Origin: Tetranychus cinnabarinus
Taxonomy: Eukaryota; Arthropoda; Arachnida; Trombidiformes; Tetranychidae
Direction of reading: 5' to 3'
NCBI GenBank assembly: GCA_022266195.1
Contig: WHVY01000001.1
Span: 19,158,001-19,222,000 of the forward strand
Length of the DNA stretch: 64,000 nt
Shown here: in pieces, positions 22,701 through 35,366 of the stretch
Layout of the letters: each line of letters starts with the position of its first letter
Numbering within the stretch: the first letter of the stretch is position 1
The notes under the pieces: model-generated
Told to the model about the DNA's origin: nothing
Databases searched by the model: none
What the model saw: the letters and a program-made list of their open reading frames with translations, nothing else
Program-made: the position numbers and the translations under genes

Positions 22701-25295
22701 AGCTGTTCATTTCGCTGTTGCATACGGATGGTATTTCACCCTGAAACTGCTCATCGATGCAGGCGCCAAAATTAACGAACCAAATGTTTGCAATATCACA
22801 CCCCTTATGATTGGATATATTAAAGGTCACCTTGGCCTGGTAGAAATGTTAGCCAATGCAGGTGTTACATTGGATTCACAAGTTTTGGACAGTAGTGGTA
22901 AGTGTTGCAAAAACATTATCGATAACATTTAATCATCATCCTACGTGAATTTTCGCAGGTCAAACTTTATTGATGGAGACAATCAAATCAAGACCAGGAA
23001 AATCAATGATTGATAGGATTATGTTCCTTGCAAACCATAAAGTTGATTTTACACAATCGGATAGAGAAGGAAATAATGCCGTGAGTCTACTTCAGACAAT
23101 TGATTATTCTTAGCATGAGGTCTTTACTATCAAATTCTTCTTTTAATAGTTCCATTACCTTGCTGACTATGGCGAATACCTTGTTGATGAACCGGATCCT
23201 GCAAATAATGATGAGGTAATTATTAACTATTCACAACTCTTTTTTAGTGTGAATTTTCTTGGTGTAACTTTTCCATATTCGCTGAATGCCACGATAAGTA
23301 TGTCAAATTATTGAAATTCCAAAAAACCTCAAGATTACTGCTGATAGACTAGACATTTAATGAAAACTAGGTTTGAAAACAAGAAATGGAAGTCCAATAG
23401 AAAGTAAAGACTCCATCTTGTAAATCCAGCCTCTGGTCACTTAGAATTTGCACTCAATTTATGATGGAGATAGACTCCCCGTGGCTCTCTTCAAGGTTTT
23501 TTGGCTATTGACTCTTATCTCATCTCGTAAATGAATGAGACTAATATGTTAGCATGTACTTTTTGCAATTTAGTTTGTAGCCACTGTGTTTTCAAATATT
23601 TAAATTCCGTTTTTTGTTCACTTAAGCAGTCATTAAAGTCAACAAAAAAATCAATTTTATTACGAATTATCATTAATCTAAATGTCTTTTGACGATTGAT
23701 CTGTTGCTAATCTTTTTTGCTTTTCTTTCATTCATTCATTTAGTCGGAAGGAGATGACTTTTGTTCAGAGGATGAAGAAGTTGCCATAAAAAAACAAGAA
23801 TTCAACCATCGCAAGATCAATCGATTTAAGGTATGTTATATAGATATCAATTATTGTTTATTTTTTTCACTCAACCACTTTTTCATGATTTCGTTCACAG
23901 AGAAAAGAAAGGCTCTTGAATTATTTAACACAGACAATTAAATTATTACGGGACAACAAATGTGATTATGCTGCTTGTAATAATCTCAAAGAAACGTGTT
24001 TCCATAAAGCAGCTAAATACGGTTATTTTGATTTGATCGAGGCTCTCATCAAAAGTGATTGCAAGCTTAGTGAAAGTATCAATGAAGATGACAATACATT
24101 ATTGCATCTTATAGTCAGACATACACCCAAAAGGTGCTCACAGTTATTGCCAAGTCTGAAAAACAATGAAGATGCTATTAGACGACTCACAAACATGATG
24201 AAAGTTCAGAATCGATCGGGAGAAGTCCCATTAGCATCAGTATTACTGAATTACAAATCTCTTGATAAAGATGAACAAGAAGTAAATTTGATTGATTTCA
24301 TGGTCAACACGCTTCAAGCTGACGTTAGAATAAATGTTCCTCTGGACAATATTAAAACTGAAACTTGTATCAACTTTGTGATCAAATACTGTACTCCTGA
24401 GATTGTCTCTATTATCCAAAAAAGACTGGACTTCTTGAATAAAAATTCACCCCTACCGCCAACACCAACACCAGCACCGGTACCTCCACCGCTCTCTTCA
24501 TCAGCTCCCGTTACTACGAACAGTTCAACTCCATCTACGACAACAAGCACAACTGTTGTTGTTACTTCACCTTCTAAAATTGTAACTACTTCATCTAATG
24601 TCACTCAAGTAATTTCAGCAGTTACGCCAGTTTTATCTAACTCAACAACTCCAATTGCTGCAACAAATCTAACTTCTACAACAAATTCAAAACAAATCTC
24701 TGCTCCTTCAACTGAAGTTAACATTTCTCCACCTTCCGTGGTGAAAACTTCACCTCCTAAAATTACTGTAGCTACAACTTCTAATGTCACTACAATAACT
24801 ACAATAACTACTGCAGCTACAACAGTTCTTTCAAACTCTACAGCTTCAACTTCTCCAGTCATTGTATCGACTACAACAAATCAAACCTCCACGACAAATT
24901 CAAAACAAGTTTCTACTCCAACAACTGAGCTGAGTGCTTCTCCAACTTCCAACGTAAAAAATTCTTCTCCTAAAACTACTGTGGCAACAACTTCTGTTGT
25001 CACCTCGGTAAATTCAACAGCTACAACAGTTATTTCAAACTCGACAGCATCAACTCCTCCGATTACTGCACCGATTGCAACAAACCCACCAACAACACCA
25101 ACCTTAACGACAAATTCCAAACAAAATTCTTCACCAGCAACTGAATTGAGTGTTTCACCTTCTAGCGTGAAAACTTCAGCTCCTAAACAAGTTGCACCAC
25201 CTGTTCCAACAAACTCAGACTCCGTTGCTCAACCTCTATCATCTGACACACCAACTCTTTCAGTACCTGCTGAAAATGGCTCGACTAAGGGATAG
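19780..25295 (+). CDS. Large ankyrin-repeat protein with Thr/Ser-rich tail
   Basis: Six exons: 19780-19792, 20189-22897, 22959-23080, 23150-23215, 23744-23830, 23901-25295, giving 1,463 residues; the first exon codes only MEKK plus one base. Order of parts: a basic start with WKGRYGVLRK; a globular region near residues 90-180 (SKGDFLAVRN, FKIQWLNDEKEPGIYTPDFY); a charged Ser/Arg-rich linker with RRRSTE and RSTRSSSRS, likely nuclear; ankyrin repeats from about residue 640 (TPIHCAA, HPIHYAA, TPLHLAC, TPLHIAC, TPLMIAS), with more diverged copies up to about 1,170; then a Thr/Ser/Pro tail with three tandem copies of about 72 residues. I recall a similar N-terminal domain in invertebrate ankyrin proteins that end in WGR and PARP domains (nematode PME-5 type), but no such domain follows here. 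Probably a nuclear scaffold; exact family uncertain. Confidence 0.8.
24570..25190 (+). repeat. Three in-frame tandem repeats of about 214 bp
   Basis: Inside the last exon of the ankyrin gene. The anchor TTNSKQ recurs with its DNA at 24681, 24894 and 25110, a period of 213 and 216 bp (71-72 residues). Each copy carries a TTN-SKQ-x-S/T-x-P-x-TE core, then K-x-S-x-PK and a run of Thr/Val/Asn ending in SNSTxSTxP. All copies keep the reading frame, so the array expanded within a coding exon. Composition suggests an extended, possibly O-glycosylated or phosphorylated tail. Confidence 0.8.
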
Positions 25296-27103
25296 ATGTC
25301 GCATTGAAAGGCGCTGTGGTTTGACCGGTCTACCGAATTAAATCATCTGCCAACTCTTCTTACTTCATCCTTTAGACTGTACCACTTCTATCCCTTAACA
25401 TCCCCTAAAATCTAATAATTTGTTTAATAGATTTCTCTCATTCGAAAATAACTTATGCGTGAAAAAGAGTGATGGTCAGTTTCCAAATTTTACAACATCG
25501 ATTTTGCACGTTTTAATTGTTTTATCTAATTTTATTAATTATTTTGCGTCATCACCTTTTATGCTTAATGAAATGTTTTCATTTCTTTTTTTTTGATTTT
25601 TAATGAAACAAGTATGATAAAATAGCTCGTGATCATGAGATCTCAAATCAGCACAAATTGTCGAGCTCACTTCAGCTGATGATTTTTTACACTTGCTTGA
25701 TTTCAGCTAAAAAACGAACTGAATCGATGTAAAAATCAAAATCGACCTATCGCTTAAAAAATGTGTAATTTCTAATACGAAATCGTATTCAAACTAAGAA
25801 ATCACTTGCGACCAAAAAAGTAGAACTCCTTTTTCCTTCGAGCATCTTCATCTCCAATTGCAGCCTCTGTTTATTACGTTTAATCCTGAATTCCCTTCCA
25901 CACATCATTCTGGACCTACTTTCAGCTCTCTTACAAGTCATCTCTCATGTATATCCCATTCTTAATCCTCGTGACTCAGGTAGCGCCTTTATGCTACTCT
26001 TTTAAGACCAATAAAATCATGTTTAAGCTGCTCTACATTAAAATTAACTGTTGAAATTAATTTCACTTCTACATTCGTCAATATGCGAAATGTCAATATT
26101 TAAATAGATTTTATTCGTAAATGTTATATTGTCCATTTATGTTCACTTTAAATTAGTTGGTCAATCTGTTTATGGTTAATTTTTACAGTATAATAAGCAC
26201 TTTTAAATTATATAATACAATTTCAGATCAAATTGAATGTTATAACAATCAATATAAAAAGTTCAGAGTTTGTAAACATTAGTCACTTAACCAATTACGA
26301 AAATAATTCCAGAGATTCAGATTCTTACAATTATATATTCTTAGTGTAAATCATGAAAGAAAATTGGTGACATAATTGAGAAATGTGTTGATGAAAGTTG
26401 AATTGAAAACGGAATTAGCTTGGACTTGTAAGTTGGCAATCATGGAAAGTGGAAATCGATTTGATGCTTGTTCAGCTTCCTTTGGATCTGTACGAAATTA
26501 AAAAAAGAAAAATTAATGTCAATCTGGACCAACCATGGATAATATGAATATAATAAACTGATTGACACAAAGGTTTATACGCTAAACTTATACTAATATC
26601 AGTCTGTCGAGTTTTGGAGCATTATCGATTAATTAAATCATTCAATTTATAATCTAGAAAATTGTCTCAATTCAAATATTCATTCGTTTCTCGTAATTAT
26701 AGATGATCATGAAACTACTTCAGTATTAAAGATTTCCTTAGCAACTCTTATTCAATCTAAAATTTAATGCCAATCTTATTCATAATAAAAAAATGACAAA
26801 CAATATTAACCTCAAAATTATGAGTAGTAAAGTAATGAGATAATCAATATATTGACAAGATTTTATTCAAGATTAAATGTAGTGATAGTAAAATAAGTGC
26901 ATTTTCATTTTGTCACCTTTTTACAGGTGGGTTCTGTAGTCAACTTTCTAAACAATTGTACATAAATCTAGAAAGATTTTGAATTTATTCGATAATTCGA
27001 TAGAGTCAATCATATTTCATGAGGTAATCAGACGAGATCAAAATACTTTAAAAGCAAACAAATGACATTTTAGCATTTCTTGCATCATGATGAGGTAAAA
27101 ATA
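25296..27103. other. Intergenic; possible extra NAPE-PLD exon
   Basis: Holds the 3' UTR of the ankyrin gene and the region downstream of NAPE-PLD. On the minus strand, a good acceptor at about 26493 opens a 45-codon frame (DPKEAEQASNRFPL and onward, stop near 26356) that could be an alternative last exon of NAPE-PLD. No WGR or PARP-type coding is present on the plus strand. Confidence 0.4.
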
Positions 27104-30100
27104 CTAGCCTAATGGGAAAACTTTGCTTTCACCATGTTTAAGTGTGATAAATTCAGAGCCAGATAGATTGAGTTTTTCCAAGGTAGATTTGAGCTTTAGA
27201 GGTGGATCTAAAAAGAACTGTAAGAGAAAAAGAAAATTAGATGAAAATCAAAATGTCAAGTAACAGGGAACTATTTTTAAGCTATTAATAATTGATAACT
27301 TAAATCATTATTATTCATAGGTTTACCTCATTAGCAAGTGCAAATGTACCCCAATGAATAGCAACTGAAGCACGAGCTTTCAAATCTTGATGGATTAAAA
27401 CAGCCTCTTCAGGATCAACATGTTGAGGTTTCATGAACCATCTCGGTTCATAAGCACCAATTGGTATTGCTGCAACGGTAAAAGGTCCATAAACTGCACC
27501 TATTTCTTTAAAAGCTGGACAATAGCCAGTGTCACCAGTAAAGAAAAATCTCTGAGTGGGTCCGACAAATGTCCAGGATCCCCAAAGACTGAGAAAATCG
27601 TCGCTGATGCCTCGTTTACTCCAATGTTGAGCTGGAGTGAATGCTATTGTTATAGATCCATTGTAACAAATCTCATCCCACCAATCCATTTCAACTGCAT
27701 GTTTAATCCCAATTGAATTGAACCAACTTTTAAGGCCCATGGGAACATACCATGATAACGAGGTTCCATACCTTTCATTTAAACTTGTGACACTGGCAAC
27801 ATCTAAGTGATCATAATGATTGTGTGAAATAACTACGGCGTTTAATGTTGCAGGCAAATCATTGATTGTACATGGCGGATTGCGATAGCGTTTAGGACCG
27901 AAAAACTGGCTTGGACTTGCTCTTGAACTGAAAATTGGGTCGGTGATTACATTAAAATTATCAAATTGAGCTACAATAGTTGAATGTCCAATCCAAGTTA
28001 TTCGAACGCCATTATTATTTGAATTCTCATCTTGAAACACTGGCTTCTCTATTGGCAAAAGTTTATCCAGTTCCTGAGAAAAGTAAAAGAAATCAGCTGT
28101 TAAATCATTCTAATGTACTCAGGTCTAGAACTTACTTTTTGATTGGGAACATTACTATTATCTCGACTGAAACCGAATCTCATTAAACTTGTTACCCGAA
28201 AAGCATTTTCGTTCCAAGTATCCCATGGGTTTTTATATCGTCCATCAACACGAACTGATTTAGTAACTTGTTTTTCAATTGTATTTTTGGTAACTGAATT
28301 GGGACACTCATCAGGTATACTTCTAGTTGATTTTCTACTGACAGCCATGTTTCTTATATTTGACGGGATGTTTGAATTTACTTTGTCACTCGGCGAAATC
28401 AGATTGACAAAAATGGGGTTAGATTGACTGGAGGCAAACAAATTTCCTTGTGATCTTTTCTGTAATGTTGAGAGAATATTTAAAAGACTAGAACTTTCAT
28501 CGTAATTGCGTGTGGATTCATTTTCACAATCACTGTCACTTAGTAATACAATTGGATTAGAGTCTAGACCAGGTTTCAATGGACTAATAACACGCCCAAC
28601 CAAACCCAATTGACTGGAGAATGAATTCAAATTCGATATAAGACTGTTATCGTGTCTACTCCAATCACCAGGTTTTATCAAGCGAGAATGGTCTGCTTGT
28701 CCGAAAGCCAAAAAACTCTGAAATAAGATAAATCAAATTCAAATAAAAATCCACAAAATCAAAAGATTTTATCTTGACGGGTTTTTTGACAAAAATCCAA
28801 AGTCTAGAGAATGATCAACTTGTTTATAGCACAAAAATAATCCCAGATCTAGTTGCCAAGAGATATTGATTGCATGATAATGAGTGTAGGATAGCAACAA
28901 TTGACGGCATGATGATGAGATGGCAAAATTTAGTCTAAATTAAAAATGTTAAACTCCATAACCCATACATTTATTCCGATTTTGTTGCATGGAGCATCAC
29001 CAAGAATCAGATGATGATGATCTGGTAAGATCTGATGGTGAGCAATCTCATAATGCCTTTTGATCGAAAGGAACATACTCGATCAATCTTCATTGGGGTG
29101 GCACTTCACTTTCATCTATTTCACTTGATTATTTAACTCTACCTTCAAATAAGTTGTAAATTGGTTAAATTGTTGATATTTTGCATAGAAATTATACCAA
29201 AATGATCGAAACATTTTAAATAGGAAATTTTTTGCTTTAAACAAGATTAACAAGTCATTAATAACATGGACGGTTCCTAATTACATTTGGTGACGAAACA
29301 TGCGACGATATTAATAAAAAGTTTAAGAGTTAAATATTAATAATAAACAATTGATGAGTATTGTAATCTAAACATTGCTTGATTTTCATAAGGCAACTTA
29401 ATCGCGCCTTACTCACCTGGTATGAGATAAGATAATTTAATGGCGCTCAAAACAAAATTGTTTCATTAAAATGTGTTAAAATGTTGATACAGAGATCAGT
29501 ATAAAACTTAGCATTGCTATTAAAAGGCAAAATAAATTGATATACCATTTATTAACAAGCTTGTCATTGTAAAGCTTGATAGACAAAGTGATTCAAATTA
29601 ACACTCGAAGGTTTTGATTTTAAACTTAATAGACTACGTAAACCAGCAAATCTAATTAAATATAAACTAATTATAATCCAATCCATCAACCAACGGTTTT
29701 AATGAATTAAAAGCACACATTGTGTATCAAACGGCTCAATACTTTCCACTGTAAATGTTATCCTTTCACTTATCAATCGAGGCTTGGAATAACCATTAAC
29801 TCATCAACATACCCGAAGTGAAAGCGAAGTAAACGATTGAAGCATTGATGTTAATAATCTTAATCTAAAAATCTAAATCAGTCAGCCAAGAATGATCATC
29901 AAACAATAAAAATTTATGTTAAATTAAATAAAAATCAGTATCAAAAGATCAGCATTCAATGTCTTTGAAAAGAGGGAAAATTTTTGCTAAGAATCTCTGG
30001 ATTCTTGCAGATGAGACAAATATTTCATTCAAATTGGTCTTAAGCGTGACTCTCATGTAAGTCTATGAAGTAACTCGATAATAAGCTTGATTGGAAAGCA

Positions 30101-30186
30101 TTATTAAAATGAAAAACAAAAGCTACAAATCTTACCTCAATTGTGATCCAGGTCAAAATGACCATCATTCGAGTCAGAGTGGCCAT
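27104..30186 (-). CDS. NAPEPLD: NAPE-hydrolysing phospholipase D
   Basis: Zinc metallo-beta-lactamase-fold phospholipase that releases N-acylethanolamines (the anandamide class of lipid signals) from N-acyl-phosphatidylethanolamine. Four exons: 30136-30186, 28136-28717, 27327-28073, 27104-27217; 497 residues against 393 in human. Metal ligands are intact: HNHYDHLD, the His in PAQHW, the Asp in FFTGDTGY, and the His in AIHWGTFALANE. Family stretches TDPIFSSRASPSQFFGPKR and AIPIGAYEPRWFMKPQHVDP are nearly identical to human. Exon 1 (17 residues) plus the start of exon 2 reads as a signal peptide, MATLTRMMVILTWITIESFL, followed by about 150 residues of Ser/Asn-rich linker absent from vertebrates. 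Intron 1 is about 1.4 kb, the longest in this gene. The N-terminal ATG is chosen because exon 2 has no in-frame ATG before the linker. Confidence 0.94.
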
Positions 30187-31961
30187 CTTTTAACGTGAAA
30201 TAATCCTTTTTGAATGCAAACAAATAAAGTCAGACAAAATTTCAGTTGAATTGGTTTTGCAAAAATGGTTAAGATGAAAATCACATCGGTTAATGTTTTA
30301 AATATGGAAACCAGTTTTTTAGACAAACGTAATTTGAATCAATTGATTCCACTGATTAGTTGATTTTCACTGAAAAGGTAATTTCTTCAACTTATCAATG
30401 TTGACTATTTGGACAAATGAAATAATTGAATTAGATTCACTTGCTAATGGTTGTGAACATGTAAGAACCTGGATTGACTGTGAATATATTCAAATTATTA
30501 TTCAAATTCACTTACAGACACAATTTTTCATGACCAACTGTTAGGTTAATTGTCGTGTTTACTTTCAATTTTTTCAATCAAGGTTAGATTGATTAAAATT
30601 GATAACAATTACATTTTGTCATCATCGACTTCCTAATCAACAATCAAGGTTAAGCCCATATACCATCGTGATTAAGGTTAAAAGTTATCAATATTGAAAA
30701 ATATCAATCAGCTAATTGGTCAATAGTTTATTGTAATCTCAACTTACTAGCAATAAACCATTGAAAAATCCATTTCTTTGCTTCACACCAATTGCTGATC
30801 CATTTTATTATCAGTTTAATTGTTTTAATCTGTATCGAAATGGATTAGTTCAAATAGTTTTGACTATTAAATACGGACGGTTGAAATTTTCAATCAGTTG
30901 AAACGGGTAATTAATGATTGCTTCAATGAACATCATTTTCATTTTCAATGTAATTATCAATTTATTTCCCACTTTCTTTCAACTTAATAAATTGACATTG
31001 GCCTTTATCAAAGTTAACATTAATTACTGATAGAAGGTTAATTAAACTCATTAATAGAGATTAAATCGTATATTTTGATCGAGTCTGAAATACGACTGCT
31101 TCTGAGTACATTGAACGGTCTGGGAAACAGAGTCCAAGTTCATTATCAACTGACGGTGAAGCTCAAGTGTCAAAAGATCACAAAAAGGTTAATCATGAAA
31201 TTATAATTTATAAATATTATGAATTAAGTTGAAGCTAACCTTTTGCTTGGATCGGATTAAATCCTTGAAATTGTTTGAACCATTCTTAGATCAAATTACA
31301 TCGTATGTTATGTCTAATGTTGATCTGAAGATATGAAAAAATTCAAAACAATTAAGCGTTATCAAATGAATGGTTAATTTAATGTTACAAAGTAAGAAGT
31401 CTTTTATACTTCAGGTTTTTACATCTTTTCATGAAAATAGTTACACCAGTATGCCACAAAGGTGAACTTATTATACAGATAATTTTTAGAAGCCAATTAT
31501 GGTTCAAACTTGGCTTTTCGCAGTACAATTTGAATCACATCAGATTAAAAAAATTACAATTAGCAATCTTCAATTTCAATCAGAGTCTAGTCTAAATAAT
31601 TGCTATAAAACTCGTGGCGAAAACTCTTGTCACTAGATGTAGCTAGCTTATTCATTAATCAGCTTTGGCTCAGGCAGTCTGAGTCAGACTTTAAGCCTAG
31701 GCTAGGCTTTGAAGCTGTCTTTCAAAATCTTGTGCTCGGAGTATCGATACATTCATTTTGTCTAGAGTATCGATATTTGTTTAGAATTGTGAAAAGAATA
31801 ATAAAATCTGTGTAAAAGTGTATATTTAGTGGAGACGCTACCCTAGATTTTAACAATTTCCAACTGATTAACCATTCTTTCATGGTTTAGTAGATTGTAA
31901 TTAATGTGATTTGTCTCAATTTATTCTATCAATCTTGGTCAGGAAAAGTGTTTTCTTCAAA
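30187..31961. other. Divergent intergenic gap
   Basis: About 1.8 kb between the NAPE-PLD start (minus) and the uridylyltransferase start (plus). AT-rich, no convincing frame. An AG acceptor-like site at about 31942, just before the uridylyltransferase ATG, suggests its 5' leader may be spliced. Confidence 0.45.
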
Positions 31962-34900
31962 ATGGAAGGAACAATCGAAATTAATCTCCTCAAAGAGTGT
32001 ATGCAAAATTGTATCAACCGTTTGGACAAGCCCTCATTTTTTAGATGTGAATTGTGCCGTGTAAAAATACATTCTGGGGTATTGAGCAGCCATCTTTTCA
32101 ATGATCGAAAACATAAGCACAAGTTTTTTGCTTTCAAAGAAGATATTGTAAGCTTCAGTTTACCCAAGCCAGGTCAGGCTCAGCTTATTGCTATCAATGC
32201 TATGGTCGAGAAGTATGCTACTCGTTTACTGACACCACAAGGATTGGCATTGAGGTTAAGAGCTGTCACTGAGATTGAAAGAATTATACAATCTTGGTTT
32301 CATCGGATAGAAGTTCATCTTCGACCTTATGGATCCACCGTCTCAGGGTTTGCTTTGGATACATCTGATGTTAACGTCGAATTGATGCTGGATAATGAAG
32401 ATGAATGTAATCCTTCACAAGTTCTTCAACAGGTCGCAATGCAAATGGAGCTTGATCCTGATACCTATTTAGATCTTCACAAAGAATTTGACATATCCAG
32501 CCCAAGGTTTTCGTTTAAACTCAACTCACCTCAGTTTGGTAATGAATTACCAACAATTCATTTTGGTGTTTACTCGAGCTCTTCGTATGAAGTTGCCGAA
32601 ATTTTAGCGAAATATGCTTCACTTGACTCAAGAGTGACAAAACTTGCTGCCTGCTTTAAAATCTGGGCACAAAATTGTGGGTTTGACCGACCTGATCATG
32701 GGTTTTGGCCATCCCATGCTTTTCACATAATGACTGTCCACTTTTTACAGTCAACATCTCCGCCAGTTTTGCCTAGTTTTTATCCCGCCGATGGCTCAAC
32801 ACCATCTAAAAAAGAAATAGACGATGTTTACAAAGAATTGAAACAAACTTGGGTATCTGATAATAGGAAAAGCCTTGGTGAACTTTGGATTGAGCTCTTA
32901 GCTTATTACGCTAAAGACTTTTGTAGTGAAAACAACGTGGTTAATTTGAGGGGCCTTAAACTAACCTTGTCCTCTAAAGAATGGTCAACTTGTATTTTAG
33001 CAGTAGAGGACCCAGTTCATTCCGCTCACAATTTAAGTCGTAGTATTGGACGCAAAGACCTTTATTTCAATTATCATCATAATTTAGTTAGAACATATAG
33101 CTTTTTTATGGCACCACGAAATCATACTAAATGTCTTCTCAATAACCTAGATGATTTTATTTTGGAGCAGACTTCACCGACCTTCAAGACGCAAATTAAT
33201 GCAGAAGATAGTGATGAAGAAGATAAGGATGATGATGACAATGACGTTGAGGAACCTCGAGGCTCTACGCGAATGGGTAAAAGTGAACTCAACTTTAATT
33301 ACCATGTTAAATTGAGCAAAAAATTTGGAATTTCTTTCCGCTTACGACCCGATGTTCATAAACGTTGGGCTAATTTGAAACCACAAGATTTTTATTATTC
33401 TTTGGAAATTGACAGATATCCGTTCTTTAAAGAACCTCCCAGATATTGTATAAAATGTAAGCGTATTGATCATTACAAAAGTGAATGTACATCCGAAAAA
33501 TTACCTGACTTGTTAGCTGTGCCTAACATGTTAACTATGGATAGATCAGTTCGATTGGATGAAGTTTGTCGTCAATTGTACTATTCAAACAGATTGGATG
33601 ATAGATACGAGAAGCTTCATCAAACTGTGCTCTTGAAATTGACTGAAGTGGTTCGTATGTCCTACCCAAATGCTAATTTACAACTTTTCGGTTCTTCCAA
33701 AAATGGATTTGGTGCAAAAAAGTGTGACCTTGATTTATGCATGACTTTTGATGATAATGAGACCGGTAAAGACGTTGACCAGACAGCTGTCATTTCGACC
33801 CTTGCAAAAGATCTTCGTAAATTTCGAAAATCTATTTCCAATCTACAGCCGATTCCTCAAGCCAAAGTACCAGTACTTAAACTACGATTTCTTTTGCAAG
33901 AATTTAACGAATCTTTTGACTGTGACATTAGTTTGTATAACCTATTGGCGAGTCACAATACAAGATTACTTCGAACCTATTGCCAAATAGACGAACGTGT
34001 TGCAATGCTCGGTTTCACAGTTAAACAATTTTTTAAGGTTTGTTATCTTTTGCTATTTTGATCCTTCTTTTTATAGTACTCTAATTATCCCTCATATTTA
34101 AATAGCAATGTGGTATTTGTGATGCTTCGAAAGGGAGTCTTTCTTCCTACGCTTACACTCTGATGACGCTGTATTATCTCCAAAGATGTAGTCCACCAGT
34201 AATACCAATTTTGCAGGAACTTTACGATGGTGATCGAGCTCCTGAACGGATAGTCGATGGCTACAACACATGGTTTTTCGAGGACTTGGACCGCTTGCAA
34301 GAAAAATGGGTTCATTTTGGTGCCAATACTCTCAGTGTTGGTAACTTATTTTATGGTTTCACTAAATTTTATGCAGAAATTTTTCCGTTTGATACGCTAG
34401 TGGTTTGTATTAGACGCTCACGTGATTTAACCAAAATGGAAAAGAAATGGACTGGAAGGCGCATTGCAATTGAAGGTAATTACCAAAACAAATGTCTCTC
34501 ATTAGTCACCAATTACAACGAGTTGAACTTCCATCTTCATTTGATCTTCTTCTTTGTCAGATCCATTCTTACTTTCTCACAATCTCGGACAAGGCATCGA
34601 GCCTGAAATGGCTCGTTACATCAAAGCATCAATTGTTTTAGGTAGAAACCGAATCGGTAACCAGCCAGAGAATTTAAAAAAATACAATTCATGGTATGAT
34701 TATTTCTTCGATTCTGAATGTTTAACTGACGGCGCTTTCCCAAAAGGACGTGGTTGCCATTATTGCAATCGAATTGGACACCAAAAAAGTAATTGCCCTG
34801 AAATGCCACAAAATAGAGGGAAGAATAGAGATGATTATGATAGATCTAAGAGTAACGTTAAAAATTCACCTAAAGGTAATCGCAACCGTAAAGGCATTGA

Positions 34901-35366
34901 ATCGAATGATTTTGGTAACGACTCGGATCTATATTCTTCTCCTCGATACAATAAAAAGTCCCTACTCGGTAACGTGCAAAATCAATATAAACGACTTTCT
35001 ATCAACCAACAAAACAGAAATTTTTCAAACCCATCCTCACCGCAAGAAGCACCATCTTCATCCATTAGGTCACATCGAAATGACCGAACTCCTGGGTTAC
35101 TGAACTCTCATCAACATCCCCAATTATGGCATCCACCTTCCAATAATAATAACAACCATCATCCTCATCAAACCCCAAAACAAAACTCTCCATCTAATTT
35201 TAATCACCGTTCATTTGCTCATTCAGGAAATGGCAATCGACAAGCAAACACCCGCTTTGGCAATTCACGAAATACACAGCTGGTTAACGATGATTCATAC
35301 CAGTACGAGAGCTTAGAGTTTCCAGAACTTGCAGCTAATAAGCGATTTACGAATAGACGTCGTTGA
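31962..35366 (+). CDS. Terminal uridylyltransferase, TUT4/TUT7 type
   Basis: Adds uridines to RNA 3' ends (mRNAs, pre-let-7 and other small RNAs in animals). Three exons: 31962-34037, 34106-34475, 34561-35366; 1,083 residues, shorter than vertebrate TUT4/7 (about 1,500-1,650). Order: a C2H2 finger (CELC...HLFNDRKHKH) near residue 30; an N-terminal nucleotidyltransferase copy in which the metal motif reads SDVNVE, so it is probably inactive; a PAP-associated region; a CCHC knuckle CIKCKRIDHYKSEC near 510; the active nucleotidyltransferase with FGSSKNGFG and CDLDL plus a third Asp in FDCDISL; a second PAP-associated region; a second knuckle CHYCNRIGHQKSNC near 935; and an Asn/Gln/His-rich tail. 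This is the TUT4/7 order with fewer zinc knuckles. Start chosen at the first ATG giving the finger intact. Confidence 0.95.

Noticed and set aside
24314..25120. Three long antisense frames over the ankyrin-gene tail
   Set aside because: They are Val/Glu/Thr-rich mirror images of the Thr/Ser repeat array and have no splice or start support.
25296..27100. Search for WGR and PARP domains after the ankyrin gene
   Set aside because: None of the three plus-strand frames shows a WGR or an H-Y-E type PARP core.
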